A stretch of DNA of 64,000 nucleotides from Anticarsia gemmatalis (lineage: Eukaryota > Arthropoda > Insecta > Lepidoptera > Erebidae): the NCBI RefSeq assembly GCF_050436995.1, contig NC_134755.1:1799001-1863000 (forward strand), in the 5' to 3' direction. This document shows positions 1-12,844 of this stretch, in pieces. Each line of letters starts with the position of its first letter. Position 1 is the first letter of the stretch. The notes under the pieces were generated by a model. That model did not search any database, was not told where the DNA came from, and was given only the letters and a program-made list of their open reading frames with translations. The translations under genes and the position numbers were made by a program.

Positions 1-153
1 TACTATCAACTACCGACAACCGTCTATCAAGAAATTTTGTATAAAAGCCTGCTCAGCGCCTCTAGCGGGCGCTGCAAGGACTATTTTAGCAGTACATTTA
101 AAATGTCAAACTCTCGATTCTCAACAGTTCCGCCTGCAGAAAATCGCGCTACA
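1..153 (+). mobile_element. MITE family A, copy 1 (cut by the window edge)
   Basis: Starts inside the element and ends in the terminal repeat AAAATCGCGCTA. It shares the core CTACCGACAACC, GCGCCTCTAGCGGGCG and the AGTACATTT-AAATGTCAAACTCTCGAT section with the other copies. Confidence 0.8.
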
Positions 154-1990
154 GTAGTATTTATTAGCTAAGGTATAGTTAATGACATTACCAAAAAAAA
201 TCTATCAACATTTTAAAAACAAACAACAAACGAAACCATTCAACAACTCGATTACAAAGCTAAAACAATGAACCAAATATTCAAACCGTTTCTACGAGGT
301 ATGTAAAGAAGAACACATAAAGAGCACTTGGCTCCACCTCTTGAGCTCTAATACTCAGTTACTCAGGTTGTAGTGGCAACGATGGTACCCTATTTTGCCT
401 TTGAAAGCCTTTACTAATTTAATTTACGCCTTAAAGGTTTTCGCACACGGAGGAATGAAACCTTTGAGTTTTATTGCGATGCTGTTCTCACAAAGCCAGT
501 CTTGGAGTATTATGTGGAGTGTCGACACCTTGATTTAATTAGGTGGACTGTAATCTGCTTAGTGTTTTGTTGGTTAATGAAAAACGCTGTGTTGAAGTGC
601 ATTTTAATTAAAATAACTTGGTTTTATTTAAGATTATTTTAATTTATCTGATACCTGATATTTGAAAGTTATATCTACATAGTGATGTTAGATTTGATTT
701 GAAATTTGACAAGTTAAATTGTGAACATTTTTCATTCTGTATTCAAGCCTGAAATTAAACTTTTGGACTAAATAAAATTTGTGTTTACAAAACTAGCATG
801 ATCAAATTTTCATTTAAATTATACAACGGAATAAATTTGTTTTGAAAAACTAGGAGAAAGTAAAAATATATGAAAAAAGAATAAGTTTGATTTATATAGT
901 CGAGCCACCATAAAGATGCTTCATGTAAATTCGAAACACGCGTCGATTTGTTTTTTGTAGCGGAATATTGGAAATTGGGCAAATCCCGAAGGGCCCTGAC
1001 ATTCCTGACTAACAACAGAGGAGTTTGGTTTGCCAACTTTTTTCTATTGCAATGGTCTGACATGCCCCGAGGGTAGAAGAGGGTTTCCCTCCTCAATCAT
1101 TGTTATACTCCCATTTTATAAGAACCAAACCAATAAATCGGATAACTTCCCTCATAATATTTACATAAGAGACTCATTGTATCAATATGAACGGACTTGT
1201 TCTCAGAAACAATTTCAAACAAGCAACGTTATTGTTTACGAGTAAGCGTGTATCCTGCAACTCTTGCCGTGTGCCAAAGATAAATTTATTATCTACCAAC
1301 AAACGCCTCAGTGTAGCCCTCAGAGGAAATTGTCTGGGCAAATGAGACGGGAGGCAATAACTCATTGGGCCCTCAATGCCCTCTTTGGTTCTCGTAATCT
1401 TATTAGCTGGGCTTCCTCTCCACGGATATTAAAGAGATGCGGGCGTGTTAGAACGTGTTCTGCAATTATTGGAGTTTGCCGCGTGAAAATATTTCCTTTT
1501 AGATTTTATGTCACGCTTTGTGTGTTTTTTGTGAGACAAAATTGCCGTTTTCATGTCGAATCCGTTAAAATACATGCAAGCGTTTTTGCAGCCGTTTTGA
1601 ATTGAAATCACGATATTAACTTTTGGTCTTTTGTCGTTGATATAAATAGACGACACGGGAATTTTATTTAAAGCTGCAATATCATTCGATATCGTAAAGC
1701 TGTGAGTGTTTTTTGATATGAATATTTCAAGTATTTCGTATACAGTTGCATTATTGAGCCGATTATCGATTTTATTAAATACTTGAACTCAAAAGATTTA
1801 CGTTGAATATATCTGTAGTAAAATTAAATACAAAATCATTTCCACCTCTGACGGCTTATTCTCGACAGGATCGAATTTTCATGCAATCAAGTAAAGATCG
1901 GGCATATATCAAATCGTACTCTTAAACTACAAACTAGCGCATGTGTGTGATTCAAAGTGAAAATAATGTATATAAGTTTAATAAAGTTTG

Positions 1991-2218
1991 ACTGCCTCCG
2001 TGGCGCTGTAGTTTGGGTCGCCACGCCGCTACCATTGCATCGGGAGGTCACGGGTTCATGGTCCCACACGCAATAATTATTCGCGATCCAACTATTTGTT
2101 TCGGGTCTGGTTGTACTTTGTGTCCGTTGTTTGTATATTTATAAAAGTCCCCGCGACACAAGAGGAATTCTTAGTGCGAGAGTTGTCTTAAAAAAAAACA
2201 GTTGTCTTAAAAAAAAGA
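1991..2218 (+). mobile_element. tRNA-derived SINE, copy 1
   Basis: Head with a pol III A-box-like TGGCGCTGTAGT and B-box-like GGGTTCATGGTCC about 45 bp apart, body ATTTGTTTCGGGTCTGGTTG and AAAAGTCCCCGCGACACAAG, ending in A-rich GTTGTCTTAAAAAA that is itself repeated twice. Collinear with the minus-strand copy at 42483-42702. It is not a tRNA gene: the cloverleaf cannot be closed. Confidence 0.82.
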
Positions 2219-2630
2219 TTCAAATTGAAAATAATGTGAATCAAACATTCCTCATTTTCACCTCTCTCTATAACATTCCCACCCTAATGTTTGTCATAAT
2301 GATTATGTATCACGTAATGACGTGCCGTTAGTGCGTTTGACGACGTAATCGGTTTCAATATGGCAGGTGATAGCTTAATTAAAACGTTTATAATCAATTT
2401 GGATGACGCTTTGTATACGTCATAATGGGTGGAAATAACATGTTTCAGTTTTGATATGAGAAGTTTGTTGCTATGTCAATCATTAGTTAGATTATTATTT
2501 GGAAGGGGTTTGTTGATATTTTTGGTATGAATAAACCTTACTGGAGTATTAAAAGGCAGTATTCTAGGCCCTATTATTGGTACCTTTTAATAAGTTTTTT
2601 TTCTGGTAAGCTTTAATCTGATTTTAATCA

Positions 2631-2697
2631 TGCTGGACTCAAGGCTTATCCTCTCCCTTGTGAGGAGACTCTTGGCCAGCAGTGGCACAGCAACAGG
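2631..2697 (+). repeat. LINE-tail repeat B, fragment 1
   Basis: GCTGGACTCAAGGCTTATCC, CTTGTGAGGAGACTCTTGG and CCAGCAGTGGCACAGCAAC. Same family as the fragments at 27012, 37480, 45091, 46672, 56290 and 59201. Confidence 0.65.
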
Positions 2698-3574
2698 TAA
2701 AAATATTCAAATTCAAATTGTTTATTTCGTTAACAATATCATAAATATGGTTCTACAGATCATACATTTAGGTAAATCCGGCCCAAATAAGGGTAGTTAG
2801 TCCAAGACTGTGACATGTAACGTGATAATCTCAAGATTTAATAACACAAGAACGTTATGGGCTGTCATGAAAATTGCAATTATGCTTGAAGGGAACACGA
2901 CGTACAAGCCCTTTCTCAGAACATTGTAATGAATAAATTTCCTGAGTGCTGTTGGGTACTTTACATAATTTCACATTATGAATCCACCCTCGAGATTACT
3001 GAAATCCAGAATCCAGTGAAAGGTATAATTTTAGTTGCGGTAATTCAGGCAATTGTTGTAATTGGAGTAGGAAAATTCTAATTTCAGTATAACTTTATAT
3101 TTTGATTATCTCCGTGTTTGCCAGATGTAATAATATCCATATCTATCTGAAGTCATTATGAGAATGTGGTGTTTAGATGTTTGGAATTGTTTTCGCAATG
3201 TTTTAACTGGCTATTATTTTTACGTGGGAAGTTACGTTTATACTTTGACTAATTGAATTATTTATTACGTGTTAATTGTTTATTCTATTTGTTGCAGGTT
3301 TATTTACTGTAGATATTTTTTTATTTCTGATTCAGAATGTCCGAGTCTAGAAGTGAAAATAAATAGGAAATTTCTTAAACAAGAAAAAAATAATTGTTAT
3401 TCGTTTTAAAACTTTAAACAACATTTGGTACTTAACATTTTTTGGTACTTGTTACGTTTTTCTAACTTTGATAATATATATGGTTTAGGATATAATGTTT
3501 CTAAATTAAATTATGATTAAACTAAGATATGTTTATAAATAAATATTACAAGCATCAATATAATTTAAACTCAC

Positions 3575-3776
3575 CTCTCTCAATCTTAGGATCACTATTT
3601 CCAGAGTAAAGAGCGACGACGGCATCATCTTTGTACAGGTCTCCGATCCTGGCCTGACAGCGAAGCATCGGAGCGCCGCGCTCGAACTGCGCCGGCCACA
3701 GCTGGAAGTTCACGTACAGTTCGGAGCGGAACAGGCCTTCTGGAGCCGGGTACACTTGGTGAGAGCCTGGAGTCAC
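3575..3776 (-). CDS. beat: Beat-family Ig2 domain, second half (exon d)
   Basis: 67 codons plus 1 nt (202 bp), entry phase 0, exit phase 1, acceptor CCACCAG, donor GTGAGT. The peptide begins VTPGSHQVYPAPEGLFRS, then LYVNFQLWPAQFERG, and PMLRCQARIGDLY with the closing cysteine of Ig2. It ends SDPKIER at the exon border. It lies 4,978 bp 3' of exon c. The reading frame stays open past the donor for only a few codons, so a further 3' exon is required. No such exon with a stop codon could be recognised between 1 and 3574, so the C-terminus (free, GPI-anchored or transmembrane) is unknown. Exons a1-b1-c-d give about 226 residues. Confidence 0.9.
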
Positions 3777-4586
3777 CTGGTGGAAGCAAAGAAGAAATTA
3801 GCAGGTACTAAAGAATAGCAGGTTGGTAAGGATAGGTGATGTCATGGAAAATTCATATAGGGCTGTAGTTTGATTAAAGTGATTTTTTTCTAATTTTATA
3901 ATGGTTTTTGTATTCCTATTTGCTTAAACGCTAAGCTACGACGCTAAGCTTTAAAAACATGTACAAAACTAATCCTATGTTTTTTAAATTGTGATTTAAA
4001 CAACTAAATAAATGTAAAGCAAGTGACTGCTGCGCTTATTTATCAACATAAAATCAATGACATGTTTTTTTTTGTTTCCACTAGATATGATATATTATTT
4101 TGTTCCAGGTAAGGCACCAGTCACTACATATTCCTCCGAGTATCTTTTCACATTTTAACTTCATCAACATTTTAAAAACTTGACAGCACTGCGCGACAAT
4201 AATAACAATAATACGACACAATAGCACATCCAGGTAGTTTTCAATACATATTTCATATTAAACATGAACAATAGCAGCAATGAAAAAGAATTATTTAATT
4301 TCGTTCCGTTCATTTTCGTTGGCACTCGGATACAGTAATACGGTAATAGAAATTTGATGTTTCAAGCACTGTTAAATACTATTTGAGTGATTTGAGCTAC
4401 TCGAATCGTTAATTTATGTACATTTGTATAATATAGCAAATGTAACCATTAGTATTAGTCATTTATATTCTACGATGGGACGAATATTTTATGCTGAATT
4501 GCACTTTATGAATTTATAAGTGACGCTAGAGTTTTTTACGATTGAAATCTGTTCTTTGATGCATCCAAACACGTGTCATGGAATAC

Positions 4587-4740
4587 ATAATTATGTACAT
4601 ACATACATAATATCACGCCTTTTTCCATAGGAGTAGGCAAAGACAAAAGAACGCTTCTTGCTACGATCCTTCCCTTGCCTCATTCACATCCATACATCTT
4701 GTCATATAAGACCGCCGGTAACAAGAACTACGCACCAGAC
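4587..4740 (-). mobile_element. LINE 3' fragment, copy 1
   Basis: The minus strand reads ATGTATGGATGTGAATGAGG, AGGATCGTAGC, TTTGCCTACTCCTATGG and AGGCGTGATATTATGTATGT. Same ending as the copies at 10441 and 38163. Frame broken. Confidence 0.75.
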
Positions 4741-6194
4741 TTTTTTTCAAGACGTCGCAGATCATGGGTTTTTGAGTAATAAGAGATCATGAATAAAGCC
4801 AGATATGTTATTGACATTACTGAGTGAATTTTACCAACGAACAATAATTCATTCAGCCTAAGGGCTGTACAAATGAAACTTACTTCAAAATATGTAAATA
4901 CTAAATTTATTGTATTTCGACACTACAAAAGTTATAGCTAAAATAACACAATAGAAGTATTCAACAACTTTGACAGTCCCAAATCTAACAAATAACATAA
5001 CAGAATAACGTAATTACTCAAGTTGTACAAACGAATTCGCACTCTATACATATTCATATAAAGTTGAAATTTCCATTAAAACGGCCGATGCAGATGTGAT
5101 TAAATCTGAAGAGCCCTCGAGGCAGACGGAGCTGCTTAACGTAGGAAAATTGCAAATATCAACACAACAAACAATGAGTCAACAGTTGTTGTGTTCGCGC
5201 CGCAACGATTCCGAGCGACTGTTTGCTTGTTTGACGACACACGACAATTTTGTTACGTAAAAAGTAACAACTTTATTTGGTTTAATGGAAATATTGTTGC
5301 TTGAAGTTACCACGTGGTATTTTTATCAATCTTATCTATTCAGCTGAATCCAGAGAGAGTGAAAGCCTACTCCAACGATGTAGGGAGAAAAGCCAGGCTA
5401 GGATGATGATTTTTATCGATTCAATTTAACAAAAGACGTATGATTGGGACACTACTTTTATATTTGGACTGAAAGCGTTCGTCGTAAGACGAAAATAAAG
5501 AACAAAACACAATTTTAAACGTGTTTTCAAATGGACCAACGTCTTTACTACAGGCTACTGATTTTGTTAACTCTGACTTTCTGATGATTAGATATGGACT
5601 GTAAGTACCTTTGAAAAACATTGTTACCTAAAGATTTTGTTTTCGGTAACTCCGCGTGTCTTTATTTTTTTTATGTTGTATATTATTTGTCAATGATATT
5701 ATTATATCCAATAATCTTTTCAAAATCCATTCACCAAATGCCGGCTTACACACATGCCTTTCCGTTCCCCTGATGATCAAATTCACATAACGTACTACAC
5801 AAATATATTGTTCAAACAAAATTTTATACAGCAATGACCTGCGGCGAGTATTTTAATATTTAATACTGAGATAATTGAGTTACCAAAAGTTGTAATATTA
5901 TTCCGTTTGTTCTTTGTAAATATGAAATTATATGGTTTAGGTTAATTTTGTGCCGGATGTTTTAGGCATGGAGATATTGTTTTTGTTTTCAAAGCTGTAA
6001 TTTGTTCTGATAGTTTTAATGAGGATGCAGTAACGGGTTTAATGTTGAAATGTTATAGTGAAGCGCAAATTTTAATGAGCATTGATTCAAAGGGACTATC
6101 TACTCTGTAATGGAGTTCGTTACAGGATATTTTAATGTAAAAAGATCAACGCTTATGTTGTTACTTCATTTTCGTAATGGGAATGTTACTTGCT

Positions 6195-6374
6195 GTAGCG
6201 CTATTATTATTCTGTATAGACCGTACTGTCGAGAGTTATCGAGAGTTTGACATTTAAAATATACTGCCAAAAATAGTTCTTACGGAGCCCGGTATAGGCA
6301 CTGGTCAAATTTTCATACAAAATTATTCTACAGCTAGCCGGTTGTCGATACTCAATAGTTGTAGAAAATCGGGC
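6195..6374 (-). mobile_element. MITE family A, copy 2
   Basis: Reverse orientation relative to copy 1, in intron c-d. Recognised by GAGAGTTTGACATTTAAAAT, TACTGCCAAAAATAGTTC and CTAGCCGGTTGTCG. Its left end is degraded (TAGCGC then a TATTATTATT slip). Confidence 0.8.
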
Positions 6375-8754
6375 CAGTGATATTTCGTTCATATTGATCC
6401 TTCGTTTCATAATATTATGTTGGATGGTACTAAAATGTCTCGTTCGTTATGCTCCTCTGTGGAAGTTACCTAAAATCTTCTGGGTCGATGATTATCTTAA
6501 CCAGTAACTAGTGTGAGCGTTGAAAATTAAACACGAACAAGACGACAACAAGTCCTTAAACTACTTAACAAAATATTTCAGACTAAATAGTCCCAAAGTT
6601 TTACACCAAAAGTAGTAAATAAATACACAAAATGGGACAAAATCCATCGCGCTATTTAAAATAATATCGTCACTAGTAGTTTGTTCAGCTACCGTCGCAC
6701 AATAGCATCGGAACGACGCTCTAGATACTAAAATTTCTGAAGCATTCGCCGTGGTATCCGCGAAATGTGAAACTGTGAAGGCATTAAAACTTGCCACTAT
6801 AGAATTTGAGTTGAAACAACTGTAGCTTTGGTAAAGTTATTTTAAGTTGTCTTGAAAGATGGCGAACGTGGGTGCGAGGGATTTCTTAAGCGGATTATTA
6901 TGTTGGACCTGTGGCAATATGTATTAAGATTGTGTGACATCCGATAAGTACTGAAACTAAGCTGGGTGATGAAACAGATCAGTGTCCGAAGCAACGGCTA
7001 TGCATAAAAAGTAGCGACTATTTTCTAATGACTAAAGTAAAGCAGTATGTGCGATTAATTTTGTTAAAAGATAGATTATTTTTTCTTATCGTAGCGTAGA
7101 ATCAGTAAAAAAATCAGTGTATTGATTTCACAATAATCTGGCTTGAATAGCTTGGAAATTAAGACTTTAAGAAGGAATTAGGAATTAAGACTTTAAGGAA
7201 ATCAAGAACTTAGAATTGAAATCTATTCCACAGAATAACTCATGAAATAAAATCATTTTTGATAAAAAAGTAAGTTCATAACGAAAACATTCTCAAAAAC
7301 CGCTTAGCGCCGTAAGCTATTTAAAAAATTACGAATTCATATTCAGCCGTCCGCATCCAAAATTTCTAAGAACCGCTTTGCGTATCCTTCATAAACTATG
7401 CAGTTATTGTTTGTTTAACCAGTTGTTTATGCCAATAAATTAGCTTTCTGCTAAGCCATAAATACCTACTGTACTAAATATTGCTTTAAGATAAAGCAGC
7501 CTATAAGATAGCCGTTCCGGATAAACCGCAAATATCCGGATAGAGAGTTCAATTCTGTTTAATGCTTTCGTAAAATCAATATAAATTGTACTTAATGAGT
7601 ATTTCAACGATTTCCTGTCGGTATGTTTGGGTGATTGTTAATTACATTGACTTAGTAGCGTCTTTCATACTAGTTTCAAAAACGTATACGCTGCGGAAAC
7701 GTTGCGTAAACGCTACGTAAGCATTTTTGTGCTGTATTAGCTTTTTATAATCTATCACCAGTAAAGATATAAATCGTTTTTCATAAACGTTAATTTTCAT
7801 AAGTTCATTTGTTATAGAGGTATTATGGTTTAGTTACAAATTATTTCATTAATATTTCCGCTATTCTATGTGAAAGTACTGTGTATATTTGGTGCTCTCT
7901 GAAACAGAGACACTCAAACTACTATACAACCACTAATCGAAAAATTTACTACAAAAAAAATTAAGTTACCATTTATATTACATATTTATATTAAATGTGT
8001 TAAAAACTACGCGCACTGCAAAAAAATCAAGTGACCGTTTGCATTACATTAAATGTGTTAAAGCACATGCATTTGCATCGTGCCCGCGCTATCGCAGCAT
8101 TCCCGTTGCAAATACATTGATCGATTTGTGAATCATAGTGTGAAGGACTTTTAACGCGTGTTGAGATATTTTGTCAGTATTTAGGTCATGTTTCGTTGTG
8201 TGCCCACATTTGTTTTATTACCGGCTTTGTGGGGAGTTGCGTGACGTCACGTACTTTATGGCTCTCTCCGTAACAATACGACTCTAATGACATCTCATTT
8301 GTACGCTATCGATTGGAACTTACTTTGTAAGTTACTGCTTGTTTATCGCCAGCTTTACTTATTTTGATTGCGTAAGTTTTGAAGATGTGTTTATTTAGAA
8401 TACAACTCTACTTTACGAAGAAGACTAACTCTATTTTATGGCACCCCTATGTCAAAAACTATTTGTATATTTATGCTATTGTGAATGGCAAATGTGTCTT
8501 GTACCTATTAATATTTTTTTAACATGTTTGTTACCACATTTTACGCAAATAAATAATAATTATTATTGTTTTTTCTTCTATTCTACGAAATCGATGATAG
8601 TTTACCAACCGGTGCGGACGTAGTTCGCAAGTTTGTAATGGCCCCAGTATAGATACATATGCCTCTACATTTTCTGTAATTGTAACGACTATCATAAGTG
8701 TCAATATTTTACCTAAATGAATAAATGATGAAGTTCCATGTTAAAGATACTCAC

Positions 8755-8888
8755 AGGCATATCATTGATGTAGAACTCGAGGTCTGCGGGCGGCCGGCTG
8801 GGTCCGACGGAGCAGTTAGCTCGGAGCACGTCGCCCGGTATATAGTAGTGCTGGCTGGTTTGTATGGTCGGCATCGTTGGCGGGAGGG
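8755..8888 (-). CDS. beat: Beat-family Ig2 domain, first half (exon c)
   Basis: 2 nt plus 44 codons (134 bp), entry phase 1, exit phase 0, acceptor CTACCAG, donor GTGAGT. After the split alanine the peptide runs LPPTMPTI, then HYYIPGDVLRANCSVGPS with the first Ig2 cysteine, and SRPPADLEFYINDMP. Family knowledge: this stretch is the linker and the B-C strands of the second Ig fold, with a PGD.LRANCS-like pattern shared by Beat proteins. The core C-strand tryptophan expected about 13 residues after the cysteine is phenylalanine here (LEFYIN). NCS is a possible glycosylation site. This is the only Ig2 first-half exon I see in the window. Confidence 0.9.
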
Positions 8889-9279
8889 CTGGTAGAAAAA
8901 AAAAATAGTTTGAAGTACTAAAGTCATTTAAAATGTTAATGATTGTGTAGTTGTAAGTCTTATAATAATAGTCGTGGACACCTTTACGCTCTGACGCTTC
9001 GCAGACGCTTTGGTCGCTCAGGTTTGGCCGAAACTTTAATGTTGAGAGACACTCGGTAAGCATATTTTAAATGAAAAAGTAGTTTATGGAATCAAGTTTT
9101 CTTTAAACTCTCAACTTCAAAAACAGCTTCTTGCCGCGGTAACGTACGAGGTAACCCATACCCACGTTCTGACACCCGAGGTTGCTGTATTTTTTTCCAC
9201 CAAAGTTACTACTTATGTCATACGCTAAAATATTATTTCATGGTCATAATTTCTATGGGTAGTTTACTTAACGATTTTA

Positions 9280-9393
9280 AACTGTCGCGACTTGTACACA
9301 TAATATTATTATGTACTGACCTCAGTCTCAGTCAGCTCGTGACCACGGTCGCTGTAATGCGATCGAAAGGTCGGGTGAACATATAAGGTATTC
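9280..9393 (+). repeat. Dispersed repeat scrap C
   Basis: CGTGACCACGGTCGCTGTAA and TGCGATCGAAAGGTCGGG, a phrase I recognise as recurrent in lepidopteran DNA. It lies in the 570-bp intron b1-c and takes up about a fifth of it. A related scrap is at 33975-34045. Confidence 0.5.
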
Positions 9394-9458
9394 TAACCTT
9401 TAATTTTCAATCGCGATTAAGACCCGTTACATTATAATATTATGGGTAGTGTACTCAC

Positions 9459-9594
9459 CAACAACCTCCATAGTATTAGAAACGATGGAGGTAGCGAAGG
9501 AGGGCGCGTCGGCCGTCACCTCGCAGCTGAAGTTCCCGGACAGACCGAAACTCACGCGCGTTAGCACCACTTGACTTTGATTCGATCGCGCCAA
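9459..9594 (-). CDS. beat: Beat-family Ig1 domain, second half (exon b1)
   Basis: 45 codons plus 1 nt (136 bp), entry phase 0, exit phase 1, acceptor CAACAG after a T-rich tract, donor GTGAGT. The peptide begins LARSNQSQVVLTRV, then LSGNFSCEV with the second Ig1 cysteine, ADAPSF (a typical Beat motif) and a final MEVV. NQS and NFS are possible glycosylation sites. It is one codon shorter than b2. It is followed after 570 bp by exon c, and the split GCC alanine codon joins them in frame. A (GTTT)n element lies 48 bp upstream of the acceptor, just beyond the polypyrimidine tract. Confidence 0.92.
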
Positions 9595-9642
9595 CTGTTG
9601 AACAAAAAACAATCGTTTAATAAAGAAAAGCAAGCAATTTAT

Positions 9643-9888
9643 CTATACTAATATTATAAAGCTGAAGAGTTTGTTTGTTTGTTTGTTTGAACGCGCTAAT
9701 CTCAGGAACTACGGGTCTGATTTGAAAAATTCTTTCAGTGTTAGATAGTCCATTTATCCAGGAAGGCTTTAGGCTTTATATAACTTCATGCTACGGCCAT
9801 AAGGAGCAGAGTAGCAACGAAAAATGTTACAAGAACGGGGAAAGTTCTCTCTTATGTGACGCAAGCGAAGTTGCGCTGGTCAGCTAGT
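9643..9888 (+). mobile_element. (GTTT)n lepidopteran element, copy 1
   Basis: Begins CTATACTAATATTATAAAGC, then (GTTT)4, AACGCGCTAATCTCAGGAAC, GACGCAAGCGAAGTTGCG and the end GGTCAGCTAGT. I know this repeat as very common in Lepidoptera. No inverted ends and no reading frame are visible, and the class (SINE-like or Helitron-like) is unsettled. It sits just upstream of exon b1 on the opposite strand. Confidence 0.85.
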
Positions 9889-10405
9889 GTATTATAATAC
9901 GGTGTCAATAATGTATAATGGGATATGGAAATTAATGCGAGCACGCATTCTACTTTGGAATGCCTAAAGTTTTCGCGCACTGCGTGCACTTGGCTTGGTC
10001 ACGGCCAGGCCACATCTTGTCATAATATATTAAACATGTATCGCGAAAGTTTAAGAGTCGTTATAAAATAGTTTTAATTATATGTCTATAAATTAAATTA
10101 TTTGCTGGAAAAGTTACAAAATGGACATGTCCTTCTCAAAAGTGAAAATGCATATTTTCGATAAAATATTATCCAGCTTAATTATGTACAAAGATATAAT
10201 ATCATTATAATATAAAGTCGATTAATTGAATGCCCTTTCTGAATAACTCGACACAAAAGTACTGTAAAATTTTCCGAATACACTACTATAATTTCAATAA
10301 TAATTCGTAGAAATCAACTCCTGATGCCTCTTTTGTATACATGATCCTTCTTAATGTGAAAAGCAACAAAAAGTCTCTTCATTCGTATTCCGATTTTTTG
10401 ATTTT

Positions 10406-10565
10406 ATAATCTTATAGGTGCGTAGTACTCCTGCAACCGGCAGTCCTATATGACAAAATGTATGGATGTGAATGAAGCAAAGGAAGTTTGTAAGGATCGT
10501 ACCAAGTGGTGTTCTCTGGTCTCTGCCTACCCCTATCAGAGGAAGATGTGATTTTATATATGTAC
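10406..10565 (+). mobile_element. LINE ORF end, copy 2 (residual reading frame)
   Basis: From 10441 an open stretch encodes DVNEAKEVCKDRTKWCSLVS then AYPYQRKM and a stop at 10551, followed by ATTTTATATATGTACATAAT. I take this as the last residues of a non-LTR retrotransposon polyprotein common in Lepidoptera (RTE type is my guess). The frame is blocked by TAG at 10423, so only the tail remains. Not a host gene. Confidence 0.75.
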
Positions 10566-12678
10566 ATAATGAACATAACAATAAGTATTATGTATGTTAT
10601 CTCATAGGACAAAAGTATGAGCACTTCTACAGAAAATGTGTTTAAATGTAAGAATTAACCTCAATCACATTTCCTCACTCTTAGTCAACATAAAAACTAA
10701 AAATAAAACATTTTATCGTAACTTTGTTCCTCACCAAACTCTAATTTATTGGATAAGGACGCTATGGCATTAATTAAGTTACATTACTTTCTCTCGGTCA
10801 TTATTAGAGGCCTTGGTCCCTTACTAAGTTAAGAAGTGGAGAAATAAGATAAAAAAGTAGTGGTAACGATTTCACAGGAACTTTTTTTCTTTGGACGGGA
10901 GGATATTGGGAAGGAAGTATTTGGAAAAAGTGACTAAGTATTATTTGGATTAACAAAATTATTATATAGAAAATATAATATGCTTATCTTAATGAAAGGA
11001 ATTATTGGTTATAATGTAGTAGACTATTAACGGCTGATTGAAATAGGCTAAAACATGAAAAAACCCTTCAAACTAAGCCCATTTGTGCGTTGACTACTTC
11101 TTTGACGCGGTACATACTGTATGCGACTGCTGCGTAGGAGTCACTGGTTCGCTTTATAGGTAGGACAAAGTGTTATTTGTTTTTTTCTAATTTGCATTAA
11201 ATAATTCTCAATAGCAGCCAAGAATTTATTACGTGTCCAGTAAAGAGTAGGCTGATGAGCTCCTAAAACCAATTTAGAACTAACAATTTTGGACCCTAAA
11301 ACGGCTGCAAAATTGCCAGACAAAAAACATCAAATCCTTCTTAGAACTCCCAATAATCGTATTTTACTTAAAGCAAAAGTCAATAAAGATAAAGTACTAA
11401 AAAGGTTACTGGAATAGATAGAAAACCTTAGTGTTCTTTACAAATTAACGTCGTTTGTTCTAGTAACAAGTTAACAAGCAAGTTTAATCTAATTCCTTGG
11501 CAGGATTGGGTACAGATTCATACCAATTAATCCTTGTTCTACTGTATTTTTCTTAGTGTTCGATTGCTTGTAAGTTTCTATTTGTAGAACTTAATTATTA
11601 CTTGTAGCAAATATTTTTGTTCAGATTTTTAGGGTTTTCACTGCAAATATCTACAAAGTAAAAAGGTTTCTTAACATTGGTACATTGCACCAATAGGGGC
11701 TATTAGGGTTAATGCAATGTACTAATATCAAAACCCAATAGCTGCCAGTACATAATAAGGATTAGGTATTTTGATGACTCGAAAATTATTAAGTTTCAAG
11801 TTTACTTGGTTTTATTCCCGTAAGTATAGCATGATTTATAAGTCGTCAGTCGCTGCTTTATATATAACATTTAATTTCTTAATACTAAAAAGAATATTAA
11901 ACCATAAGTTACACATTTGCTTAAGACAGCACTAAATATACTAGTCTCTCTTTCACTATTCAAAACACTTCAAAATAATTCCCTACGTATGCGTACCACC
12001 TCATAACAAATCACCCAACCGCATGCGAACACATCAACATGCGTCACACCTCGGCATGCGTATCATAACTTTGTATTTCCAAACACAATACAACAATAAC
12101 ATTATGTATTGCATAAACAAATGAATATCGGGTTCAAACGCAGTTCAAATCTGTTCAATAAGCAATTGTTCTATGAAATTATTGATATTACTACCGTAAT
12201 TTAGTGAAACGGTTTCCCTAGAATATATTGTTATCAAAATTAGATTATGTTTTAGTGTTCTAATATCAACGTGATAATATAATTAAGCTCGGATCAAGTT
12301 GGGTTAGTTATATTGGTTTATTAATAGAGAGTCTATAGTTAATGTTGAACGCAATCTTGTAGTTTGTGCTTCTATGTGAATAGTGTTAAGTGAACTTTAT
12401 GATAATAATATTGTGTTCACTAAATCTTGGATAATAAATACTAAGATGTTACGTGTAAACTCTTATAGCGCATTACAATCTGCAGATCGTTATGCATATT
12501 TTAGCTTGTCGCAAACAGACACACAGACATACACGCAGACAAACTTCATGGTAAAAATATGATTAGGTAATATCAAATATCATTGAATATTTTTTTTAAA
12601 CCTGCCTATAAATAAAAGGCACTACTTACAAAACCATTAGAAATAATGTACTTTTAAATAACATTTCGCACTCGTAAC

Positions 12679-12844
12679 ACGATCTTCTGCACTTCGGTAC
12701 TATCGAGTTTCAAAAGTTAGACATTTTAAATGTACTGCCAAAATAGTTCCTTCAATGCCCGTAGAGGCGCTGATCAAATTTTCATAGACAATTTCTCGAT
12801 AGCTAGCCGGTTGTCGGAAGTCGATAGTGGTAGAGAATCGAGCT
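12679..12844 (-). mobile_element. MITE family A, copy 3
   Basis: Within intron a1-b1. Contains ATTTTAAATGTACTGCCAAA, GTAGAGGCGCTGATCAAATT and a well kept right end, GTAGAGAATCGAGCTA. Confidence 0.82.

Larger units (their letters stand above)
1..3574. other. 3' intron or flank of the beat unit, no exon recognised
   Basis: No coding exon is visible. It contains a truncated MITE copy at the window edge, a tRNA-derived SINE and a LINE-tail fragment, each listed separately. A patch of more balanced base composition at about 950-1450 has short open frames on both strands, but no recognisable protein and no splice-bounded exon. Confidence 0.5.
3777..8754 (-). other. Intron c-d of the beat unit
   Basis: 4,978-bp AT-rich intron with GTGAGT donor and CCACCAG acceptor. 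It holds a reversed LINE 3' fragment near its 3' end (4587-4740), a LINE-tail-like scrap at about 5341-5408 and MITE copy 2. Nothing else could be recognised. Confidence 0.8.

Noticed and set aside
1..3574. Search for the C-terminal beat exon
   Set aside because: No minus-strand frame with a phase-1 acceptor and stop codon stood out; the exon probably lies outside the window.
10351..10624. Two minus-strand frames of 70-76 codons
   Set aside because: Shadows of the LINE end that reads DVNEAKEVCKDRTKW on the plus strand.
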